Shown: piece by piece, positions 7,647 to 15,800 of the stretch | Layout of the letters: every line of letters begins with the position of its first letter | How positions within the stretch are numbered: the first letter of the stretch is position 1 | Program-made: the position numbers and the translations under genes | Source: DASQPR01 sp963797605 | GTDB taxonomy: Bacteria > Actinomycetota > Actinomycetes > Mycobacteriales > Micromonosporaceae | DNA: 64,000 nucleotides | Reading direction: 5' to 3' | Assembly (NCBI GenBank): GCA_963797605.1 | Contig: CAWCPX010000009.1 | Span: forward strand, 1-64,000 | Notes under the pieces: generated by a model | The model's database searches: none | Told to the model about the DNA's origin: nothing | Seen by the model: the letters and a program-made list of their open reading frames with translations, nothing else

Positions 7647-8360
7647 ATGGCGAACGACGCTCAGAAGGTCGCGATCGTGACCGGCGGCTCGCAGGGGATC
7701 GGCGCCGGTCTCGTCACCGCCTACCGCGAACGGGGGTACGCCGTCGTCGCGGTCGCCAAGTCGATGAACCCGTCCGACGATCCCGAAGTGCTGACGATCT
7801 CGGGCGATCTCGCCGAACCGATCACCGCGGCGAAGGTGGTCGGGGCCGCGCTCAACGCGTTCGGCCGCGTCGACACGCTGGTGAACAACGCCGGCATCTT
7901 CATCAGCAAACCGTTCACCGACTACACGGCCGAGGACTACGCGGCGGTCGTCGGCGTGAACCTCACCGGGTTCTTCACGATTACGCAGCTCGCGATCGGT
8001 CAGATGGCCGACCAGGGCTCGGGCCACGTCGTCAACGTCAGCGCGGTCCTGGCCGACCATCCGGTCGCCGGTGTGCCGTCCGTCCTCATATCGTTGACCA
8101 AGGGCGGCATGGAGTCGGCGACGAAGTCACTCGCGATCGAGTACGCGACGACGGGCGTCCGCGTGAACGCCGTCTCCCTGGGCATCATCGCGACGCCGAT
8201 GCACCCGGTGCTCACCGACCCCGCCCGCGCCGAGCTGCCGCCCGTGGGGCACATGGGCCAGGTCGGGGACGTTGTCGGCGGTGTGATGTACCTGGAATCG
8301 GCGCCGTTCGTCACCGGCGCGATCCTGCCGATCGACGGCGGCCGGACCGCAGGTCACTAG
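7647..8360 (+). CDS. SDR-family oxidoreductase with atypical active site
   Basis: A 237-residue classical SDR: VTGGSQGIGAGL near residues 10-21, NNAG near 80, NVSAVLADH, and C-terminal ILPIDGGRTAGH. The catalytic Tyr-x-x-x-Lys reads ISLTK (in PSVLISLTKGG), so the tyrosine is replaced by isoleucine while the Lys and the upstream Ser remain. Such Tyr-less SDRs exist as a recognisable set and may be inactive or use another residue. The ATG at 7647 is chosen because GGGAGG (7634-7639) sits 7 bases upstream; the GTG at 7641 is too close. The stop overlaps the convergent MFS-fusion stop by four bases. Confidence 0.85.
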   Translation: MANDAQKVAIVTGGSQGIGAGLVTAYRERGYAVVAVAKSMNPSDDPEVLTISGDLAEPITAAKVVGAALNAFGRVDTLVNNAGIFISKPFTDYTAEDYAAVVGVNLTGFFTITQLAIGQMADQGSGHVVNVSAVLADHPVAGVPSVLISLTKGGMESATKSLAIEYATTGVRVNAVSLGIIATPMHPVLTDPARAELPPVGHMGQVGDVVGGVMYLESAPFVTGAILPIDGGRTAGH

Positions 8361-9835
8361 CTTAAGAGGCTAATGATCTCGGCGGTGGTGCCGGTCTCGC
8401 CGATCCGCGGGAAGACCAGTGTGACGCTGTTCGTGTGCGCGTCCAGACTCGTGTCGGTCATCGCGTCGACGGCGAGCGTGACGTTGTAACCGTTCTCGTG
8501 CGCGTGCCGCGCGGTCGACTCCACACCGGCGCTCGTGGACACGCCCGCGATCACCACCTGCGTCACGCCGAGGCCCTTGAGGTGCTCGTCGAGACCGGTG
8601 TTCGTGAAGGCGCCCCACGTCCGCTTGACGACCGTGTGATCTTCCGGCTGCCCGTTCAGCTCCGGCACCAGGTCGGCCCAACCGGCCGGGCGGTCACTCA
8701 TCGCGGCGCTGCGGGATCGTTCGGTGCGGCCCGCCGCGACGCCGTCGGCGGTGACGAGCACGACCGGCATCCGGCGGCTGCGGAAAGCGTCGGCCAGCGC
8801 GCCGGCGTGCTTGACGACATCGGTCACGGGGTGCGCGGTCGGGTAGGACACGATGCCCGTCAACGTCTGCGAGGACACGCCGACCACGATCAGCGCGAGC
8901 GCGAAGAGCCAATACGTCGGAGCGATCGAGGCGAACGCGTACCCCACACCGAAGACCGACGCGCCGACGAACAACAGCGTGACCCGGGGTTTCGCGCGCC
9001 TCGCGGACAGCAACGCACCGGCGACGGAACCGACCGCCATCGCGGAGGTCAGGAAACCGTAGGCGCTCGCGCCGGCGTGGAAGACGCTGACGGACATCGT
9101 GGAGAGGAAGATCGGAAAGTTGAGGCCGAACGTACCGATCAGGAAAAGCATGAAGAAGATGACTTTGACATCTGGTCTCCTCCACACGTACCGGAAGCCG
9201 CCCACGAAGTCTCCGGGCGACCGTGGTTTGCGCGGCGCCGCGAACAGCTCGTGCACCCGCAGGAAGGCCAGCGACGTCAGCACCGCGCCGAACGTGGCCG
9301 CGTTGATCACGAAGACCCAGCCCGAGCCGACCGCCGCGATCAGCACGCCCGCGACCGCCGGACCGATCAAACGGGCCGCGTTGAACGACGTCGAGTTCAG
9401 GCCCACCGCATTGGACAGGTTCGGCCCGGAGACCAGGTCCGACACGAACGTCTGCCGCGCCGGCGAGTCGAAGGCCGTCACACATCCGAGGAGCAGCGCG
9501 AACAGGTAGACCTGCCAGAGCTCGACGGTGCCGGTGACCGTCAGCAGGCCCAGCCCGAACGCGAGCGCACCCATCGCGGCCTGCGTCACCATCAGCAGCT
9601 TGCGGCGCTCGAAGTGATCGGCGGCGAGGCCGGTCAGCGGCAGGAGCAGCACCTGCGGCCCGAACTGCAGCGCGATCACGAACCCGACGGCCGTCGCGTT
9701 GTGGTGCGTGAGCTGGGTGAGGACGATCCAGTCCTGCGCGGTGCGCTGCATCCACGTGCCGACGTTGGAGACGAACGCGCCACTCGCCCACACCCGGTAG
9801 TTGTAGGTCTCCAGCGACCGGAACATGTCGGTCAT
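8357..9835 (-). CDS. Chimera: MFS transporter (N) fused in frame to isochorismatase-like hydrolase (C)
   Basis: Residues 1 to about 325 are an EntS-like MFS permease: the start YNYRVWASGAFVSNVGTWMQ, loop FERRKLL, and 9-10 hydrophobic segments. In the middle of a late helix the sequence switches at SSQTL/TGIVSYPTAHP to an isochorismatase-type hydrolase (residues ~328-492; KRTWGAFTNT, VVIAGVSTSAGVESTARHAH). The permease lacks its last ~80 residues. The hydrolase lacks its first ~12-15 residues, which normally hold the catalytic Asp of the D-x-Q motif, and its Cys position is Gly. The simplest reading is an in-frame deletion joining two neighbouring genes near base 8855. It overlaps the upstream MarR gene by ATGA. 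Neither half is expected to be fully functional. Confidence 0.85.
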   Translation of the reverse strand: MTDMFRSLETYNYRVWASGAFVSNVGTWMQRTAQDWIVLTQLTHHNATAVGFVIALQFGPQVLLLPLTGLAADHFERRKLLMVTQAAMGALAFGLGLLTVTGTVELWQVYLFALLLGCVTAFDSPARQTFVSDLVSGPNLSNAVGLNSTSFNAARLIGPAVAGVLIAAVGSGWVFVINAATFGAVLTSLAFLRVHELFAAPRKPRSPGDFVGGFRYVWRRPDVKVIFFMLFLIGTFGLNFPIFLSTMSVSVFHAGASAYGFLTSAMAVGSVAGALLSARRAKPRVTLLFVGASVFGVGYAFASIAPTYWLFALALIVVGVSSQTLTGIVSYPTAHPVTDVVKHAGALADAFRSRRMPVVLVTADGVAAGRTERSRSAAMSDRPAGWADLVPELNGQPEDHTVVKRTWGAFTNTGLDEHLKGLGVTQVVIAGVSTSAGVESTARHAHENGYNVTLAVDAMTDTSLDAHTNSVTLVFPRIGETGTTAEIISLLS

Positions 9836-10275
9836 GAGTCGGCGATCTCTCGGAAGATGCGCGTCGCTTCGAGCACGATCTGGCGCTGCTCGGGCGAGAG
9901 CTTCTCAAGGTGCCCGTCGAGCCAGGCGTGGCGGCGGCGCCGGGTCTCGGTGGCCAGGGTGACGCCTTCGGGGGTGGCGACGATCAGCACTTTGCGGCCG
10001 TCGGTCGGATCGGGCTCGCGGACCACATAACCGGCGTCGGCGAGGGCGTTGACCGTCTGGTTCATCGACGGCGGCGTGACCCGCTCCTGATCGCTGAGCT
10101 GTCGCAGCGTGTGCGGACCCTCTTTGACCAGGAACAGCAGCACCGAGCTGGGGGTGTCGCCCATCTGGTCGTTGGCCTTCTCGGCACGCAGCCGCCGGAC
10201 CAGGCGCCCGACCGACTCGCGGAGTTCGGTGCCGAGATCGTCGATCGCGTGGACGGGCTCGGTTGGCTCGATCAT
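9832..10275 (-). CDS. MarR-family transcriptional regulator
   Basis: A 147-residue winged-helix protein: TLRQLSDQERVTPPSMNQTV is the HTH (about residues 56-75), followed by ADAGYVVREPDPTDGRKVL, the classic MarR wing. The ATG at 10275 has no Shine-Dalgarno. TAGCCT (10282-10287) ends 6 bases before it, so translation is probably leaderless. This -10 overlaps a dyad operator, giving direct autorepression. The stop overlaps the start of the MFS chimera, so the regulator controlled an efflux operon before the deletion. Confidence 0.9.
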   Translation of the reverse strand: MIEPTEPVHAIDDLGTELRESVGRLVRRLRAEKANDQMGDTPSSVLLFLVKEGPHTLRQLSDQERVTPPSMNQTVNALADAGYVVREPDPTDGRKVLIVATPEGVTLATETRRRRHAWLDGHLEKLSPEQRQIVLEATRIFREIADS

Positions 10276-10277
10276 AT

Positions 10278-10307
10278 CGTTAGGCTACCAAATTAGGTTG
10301 CCTAACG
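10278..10307. promoter_or_regulatory. Probable MarR operator
   Basis: Inverted repeat CGTTAGGC (10278-10285) ... GCCTAACG (10300-10307) with a 14-bp AT-richer spacer that contains a weaker internal dyad (ACCAAATTAGGT). It covers the -10 of the MarR gene and the last codons and stop of the upstream DinB gene. Confidence 0.7.
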
Positions 10308-11063
10308 AAAATCGGATCCCGATGCGATCGCGTCGAGGTCGCGTACGGCGTAGCGGTGGTGCTCCCACTCCTCGTACAGGATCACGTGCAGGCAGGACAG
10401 CACGGTTTCCTCGTGATCGGGCGCGTGCGGGTTCCGACGGTTTCCGGCCAGAATCTCGGGCGTCGCGGTGGCCAGGAAGTCGCGCATCATCGTGACGCGA
10501 CCGGCACGGGCATCGAGGACGTCGGCGAAGGAGGGCGTCTCGGTGGTGAAGATCGACAGGTCGAAGCCGTCGCCCGCGGTGCCGGCGTCCAGTTGGCCGA
10601 GCGGGTGGAATGGCTGTTGGATCTCGAGGATCGCCCGGCCGAGCCACATGTCCGTGGCCACGACCAGATGCCGCAGCGTCTGCGCGAACGACCACTCGCC
10701 GGCGACCGATACGTCGACCGTGCCTGCCGGCATCGCGGGCACTCGCTCCACGGTGGCCGACCAGGTGTGTTCGAGCGCTGCCCAGGCCGTGCGCAGGCCG
10801 TCGGGATCGGTGGCGCCGCGCTCGGATCGCCCGGGGAAGCGCCGGTTGAGCTCGGCATCGATCAAGGGAACCACGTCGACGCCGTTGACGCGCAACGAGT
10901 TGCCGTCTTCAAACAGCCACGGTGCTTCGATGTCGGCGCCCGAGATGTCGACGGCGCGCATCACGACGCCGGACAGGTCGGCACCGATGAACCGGGCGTT
11001 TCGCAGGTCGGAGCCGACGAATTCGGCCTCGCGTAGATCATCGGATCCGGTGAAGGTTGCCAT
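10302..11063 (-). CDS. DinB-superfamily protein with N-terminal pentapeptide repeats
   Basis: A 253-residue protein. Residues 1-40 are pentapeptide-repeat units (LREAEFVGSDLRNARFIGAD, i.e. A(D/N)LxX steps). Residues ~75-245 form a DinB-type four-helix bundle with the metal-ligand pattern: His in LRHLVVATDMWLGR, and the EEWEHHRYAVRDL helix with HH. DinB proteins are mostly thiol-dependent S-transferases (mycothiol in actinobacteria) or unassigned. The start ATG has GGAGAG just upstream. The stop overlaps the MarR operator. Substrate unknown. Confidence 0.82.
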   Translation of the reverse strand: MATFTGSDDLREAEFVGSDLRNARFIGADLSGVVMRAVDISGADIEAPWLFEDGNSLRVNGVDVVPLIDAELNRRFPGRSERGATDPDGLRTAWAALEHTWSATVERVPAMPAGTVDVSVAGEWSFAQTLRHLVVATDMWLGRAILEIQQPFHPLGQLDAGTAGDGFDLSIFTTETPSFADVLDARAGRVTMMRDFLATATPEILAGNRRNPHAPDHEETVLSCLHVILYEEWEHHRYAVRDLDAIASGSDFR

Positions 11064-11222
11064 GGCTCTCCAATGTTCACGCGCCGCGTGATCCGGAAGG
11101 TTTTGTGGGGTGGGGGCACCGTTAGATATTCGGGATCATGCAGTTCCTACTATATGGACGCGCGGTTTCGGGCTGACCTTCGGTGAGCCCGGGACGGACG
11201 ATTGCGCCGCTATTCTGCCGGG

Positions 11223-11735
11223 GTGATGGACTTCGTGTGGTTCGAATGCGAAGACGACGAATTGGACACCGACGCGCGGGTTTTCGTCCAGACGTTGCGG
11301 ATGCGCGCCGAATCGTGGCCGACGACGCCCGCCCACACCGCGGCCTACCCGCCGAACGTGGCAGCCGACGCTCGGCTACCCCGATGTCGTCCATGCCAGC
11401 CGGCCGGCCATCGTGATCACGGTCGGCTTCTACCACGACAACCGCACGGTCTTGCTCGATGAAGTCCATAACCAGTCCTTCGCCATGCCGAAACAACCGA
11501 CCTCGCTGGCGCGCCGAGTCACCGGTGCACCGGAATGGATGGCACATGTCGCGGCCGACTGTTCGAGGCCATTCTCGACCGCGTCGCGACCAGTGGCCCC
11601 GGGGTCGATCCGCCACTGGCGCCCGCCGGCCATTTCGAACGCCAGCACCGATTGAAGGATCGGCAACTCGACGACCGCAAGATCAGCCGATCGAACAGCA
11701 CGTGCAACTACCGGTCGAGGAACAGGCATGTGTAG
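11223..11735 (+). pseudogene. Decayed gene of unknown function
   Basis: A probable leaderless start (TATTCT at 11211-11216, then GTG at 11223) opens MDFVWFECEDDELDTDARVF. Near 11383 the credible frame changes to DVVHASRPAIVITVGFYHDN and VLLDEVHNQSFAMPKQPTS, and near 11555 back to LFEAILDRVATSGPGVDPPL. The pieces read like one ~170-residue protein broken by two frameshifts; the last ~60 codons are degenerate. No stop-free alternative exists. Function unknown. Confidence 0.5.
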
Positions 11736-11935
11736 CGGCCGGTCTCCGTCCGTCCGATACGCGCGTGCCTGACGTGCGGCGACGGCCTGGGCACAATGGA
11801 GTGTGCATCCTTGTGGCCGGGGCAGCGTGGATCTGCAGGACCGTCCATCTGACAGCCGCACCGAGTTCGTCTCCATTTTCGGCAGGTCCTGTCCGGTATG
11901 CGTGGTGTGGTGATCGTCGGCGGTAAGGTTGAGGC

Positions 11936-12235
11936 ATGCCAGTGGTGAAGATCAACGCTATCGAGGTGCCCGAAGGGGCAGGTCCGGAGCTGGAACGGCG
12001 ATTCGCCGCCCGGCGTCGCGCGGTCGAGGGCCAGCCCGGTTTCCTGGGCTTCGAGTTGCTGCGCCCGGTTGGTGGTGAATCCCGCTACTTCGTCTACACC
12101 AAGTGGGAAGACGAGGCAGCGTTCCAAGCGTGGTCTGCCGGTTCTGCCCGGGCGGCGCACGGTGGCCAAGGCCAGCCCGTCGCGACCGGCGCCAGCCTGC
12201 TCGAATTCGAGGTCGTCACCGAAGCATCCAGCTAA
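11936..12235 (+). CDS. mhuD: MhuD-like haem-degrading monooxygenase (ABM fold)
   Basis: A 99-residue ferredoxin-like monooxygenase very similar by eye to Mycobacterium tuberculosis MhuD, starting MPVVKINAIEVPEGAGPELE. The MhuD functional residues keep the same numbers: Asn7, Trp66 (AFQAW) and haem ligand His75 (ARAAH). MhuD opens haem with oxygen, releasing iron and forming mycobilins, in the cytoplasm. TAAGGT (11924-11929) ends 6 bases before the ATG and no Shine-Dalgarno is present, so the mRNA is probably leaderless. No iron box (IdeR/DmdR-type palindrome) was seen nearby. The gene stands alone. Iron recovery from haem is the expected role. Confidence 0.88.
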   Translation: MPVVKINAIEVPEGAGPELERRFAARRRAVEGQPGFLGFELLRPVGGESRYFVYTKWEDEAAFQAWSAGSARAAHGGQGQPVATGASLLEFEVVTEASS

Positions 12236-12887
12236 CGCGGCCCGGTGAGGTCACGCGCAGCCGTCATTCCGGCCGCCGACCATCTGTCCGCGATCGACAG
12301 CACCATCATTCCGTTGATGGGACCGCGGCCGGTGACGTTCCCGGCCAAGGCTGAGTTCTGCACTCGTTCACGCGCGGTCAAGTAGCCCCTATCGGGCCTG
12401 TCCGCATTCAACTCCGCTGCCGACCGTATCGAGGTGCGGTTCGAGGCCCAACCACGAATCAGTCGCGGCGGCTGACGGATCCGCGCCGGATTGTCGCGTG
12501 TCCACACGCCGCCCCTCGGTTCTCCGACGCCACTGTCGTCGGCGAGCCGCCGAGACAACCGTGACGTCGGAGAACCTCGCCGTATCGGCGTGTCGCCCAT
12601 GCGTGTCGCCCACGCCTGTCGGGGACGGCGGCGGAGACCGCATCAGCGAGGCAGCCACGTAACGGGCTCGCTTGTGTCCGATCCCAGGCGAGCCGCGCGG
12701 ACGCGTACCCATCGAAGGATCGCAGGATTTTGATCCGAGGGTCGTCGATTATTTCTTGTCGATGTCAGTATCTTGCGGGATCGTGTCGGCCAAGTTACGG
12801 TTCGCTCCATTAAGGTCCGACGATGATCATCGTTGTGACCGGCAGGTGCATCCGTCGATCTCCGCTCATTCCCCCCAGGAGCAGGTC
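12236..12887. other. Intergenic, no gene supported
   Basis: About 650 bp between the monooxygenase and the large secreted protein. Open frames on both strands have unnatural composition and no recognisable start or motif, so none is called. The AT-richer stretch around 12725-12840 probably carries the promoter of the downstream gene. AGGAG at 12877-12881 is that gene's ribosome site. Confidence 0.5.
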
Positions 12888-15800
12888 ATGCGTCGTAGAG
12901 TTCGGGCACGTCGGATGCTGGCCGGGTTGATCCCGGCAGCCCTATTGCTGATGGGCGTCGTGGCGTTGCCGCATGCCGCCGCCGCCGATGAGACAACGGT
13001 TTCCGTCGACACGCTTCGCACCGGATGGGACCAGAACGAGCCTGGCCTCGGGCCGTCCGCCGTGTCCGCGTCCGACTTCGGCCAGCTGTTCTCGACGACC
13101 CTCAACGGCCAGGTCTACGCGCAGCCGATCGTTGTCGCGGGCACGCTGATCGCGATGACGGAGAACAACTGGATTTACGGCATGAACCCGGCGACCGGTG
13201 CGATCACTTGGTCTCGGAGTGTCGGCCCGGCATGGCCAGCGTCCACGTTGGGCTGTGGCGACCTGGTGCCGAACATCGGCATCACGAGCACGCCGGTCTA
13301 CGACCCGACGACCGGCGCCGTCTTCTTCACGGCGAAGGTCAACGACGGCTCGGACGCGGCGCACCCGCACTTCTACATGCACTCGATCAACCCGGCGACG
13401 GGCGTCGAGCGCTCCGGCTGGCCGGTGACGATCCAGGGCACGCCGAGCAACGACGCGACGAACCCGTTCAACCCGGAGACGGCGGCCCAGCGCCCGGGTC
13501 TGCTGCTGCTCGATGGCGTCGTCTACGCCGGCTTCGCTAGCCACTGCGACTACGGCCCGTACGTCGGCTACATCGCCGGCGTGAAGACGGCCACGCCGGC
13601 GATGTCGACCCTGTGGTCCACCGAAGCGGGCAAGTCCAATGCGGAGGGTGGCATCTGGCAGTCCGGTGGCGGTTTGGTCTCGGACGGTTCGGGTCGCATC
13701 ATCGTGGCCACCGGCAACGGCGTGTCGCCGGCGCCGGGTCCCGGCACGAGCCCGCCCAGCACGCTGGCCGAGTCGGTGATCCGGTTGCAGGTCAACGCGG
13801 ATGGCTCGCTGACCGCGAAAGACTTCTTCTCGCCGACGAACAACACGAAGCTCGATCAGGACGACACCGACTTCGGTTCCGGCGGCCCGCTGGCGCTTCC
13901 GTCGGGTTTCGGCACCACGGCGCACCCGCACCTGCTCGTGCAGGACGGCAAGGACGGTCGGGTCTACCTGCTCGACCGCGACAATCTCGGTGGCACCGGT
14001 CAGGGCGCGGGTGGCACGGACGCGTCCGTCGGCCCGCCGCTCGGCCCGTACAACGGCATGTGGGGTCACCCCGCGTTCTGGGGCGGCGACGGCGGCTACG
14101 TCTACGACGTGGAAAACCAGGGCTACCTGCGGGCGCTGAAGTACGGCGTCAACGGTGCCGGCCTGCCCACGCTCACGTCTGCCGCGACCAGTTCGTCGAC
14201 CTTCGGTTACACGTCCGGCTCGCCCGTCGTCACGTCGTCGGGCACCACCAGCGGTTCCGCGATCGTCTGGGCCGTCTACAGCGATGGCTCGAACGGTGCC
14301 AACGGCCAGCTCCGCGCCTACGACGCGCTTCCGGTCGGCGGCCAACTGCACCTGCGCTACTCGGCACCGATCGGCACCGCCACGAAGTTCATCGTGCCGG
14401 CGACAGACGGAAACCGCGTTTTCGTCGGTACGCGTGACGGCAAGATCATCGGCTTCGGCCGGCCCACCAGCGCCGCGCTGACCAGCTCGCCGACCGACTT
14501 CGGCAACGTCAACGTCGGCAGCACCGCGAACGCCACGGTCACCGTGACCGCGGCCCGGGCCGTCACGATCTCATCGATCTCGACCGCGGCTCCGTTCGGT
14601 GCCACGCCGCCGGCGCTGCCGGTCAGCCTGACCACCGGTCAGACGCTGTCGGTGCCGGTGCGGTTCACGCCGACGGCGACCGGAGGCGCGACGGGCAGCC
14701 TGTCCTTCGTCACCGACACCGGTAACGTCGCGCTGGACCTGCACGGCAACGGAACCCAGACCGGTCTCGGCGCGACCCCGTCGACGCTCGCATTCGACAC
14801 GGTGCCGACCGGCGCGCACAACACGATCGGCGTGAGCATCGTCAACACCGGTACGTCGTCGGTCACGATCACGGGCTCGACCGCGCCGTCGGCACCGTTC
14901 ACCGCGACCGGCTTCCCGGCCAACGGATCCACTCTCGCACCCGGCGCCTCGGTGTCGGTCTCGGTGACGTACACACCGACGGTCGCCGGAAACCAGTCCA
15001 GCTCGCTGTCGGTGAGCAGCAACGCGGGCTCGGTGACCGTCCCGATCAGCGGCAACGCCGTCACCGGCGCCTCGCACCTGTCGATCACGCCGAACCCGGT
15101 CGCGTTCGGGTCGGTCAGCGTCGGCCAGACCGCGACGCAGACGTTCGACATCACCAACACCGGCAACATCACGCTGACGTTGACCAAGGCCGCCCCACCG
15201 GTCGGCGCGTTCAACACGACCACGCCGGTCTCCGAGGGTCAGCAGCTCTCGCCGGGCGACGTGATCCACCAGACGGTCACGTTCACCCCGAGCGTCACCG
15301 GTGCGCAGTCGGCGGTCTACTCGATCACCGGCGACGACGGGCAGGGCGCGATCGCGGTGCAACTCACCGGCACCGGCGTGACCGGCACCGGCACGACGAA
15401 CATCGCGGCGGGCAAGCCGACCGCGTCCTCGTCGACGCAGAGCGGATTCCCGGCGAGCAACGTGACCGACGGTGACGTGAACAGCTACTGGGAGAGCACG
15501 AACAACGTGTTCCCGCAGTGGGTGCAGGTCGACCTCGGCACGGCCACGAGCGTGGGCAAGGTGACGTTGAAGCTGCCGCCCGCCACCGCGTGGGCGACGC
15601 GTCAGCAGACCCTGTCGGTGCAGGGCAGTACGGACGGCACGAACTTCGCCACGATCGTCGCGTCTACGGCGTACACGTTCGACCCGTCCACCGGGAACAC
15701 GGTGGACATCAGCTTCCCGGCGACGAACGCTCGCTACCTGCGGGCGAACATCACCGCGAACACCGGCTGGCCGGCGGGTCAGGTGTCGGACTTCGAGGTG

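Noticed and set aside
11881..11935. Iron-box (IdeR/DmdR) operator upstream of the haem monooxygenase
   Set aside because: No TTAGGTTAGSCTAACCTAA-like palindrome could be found; only a -10 box is visible.
12232..12600. 122-codon minus-strand frame after the haem monooxygenase
   Set aside because: No ribosome site, no recognisable motif and unnatural composition.
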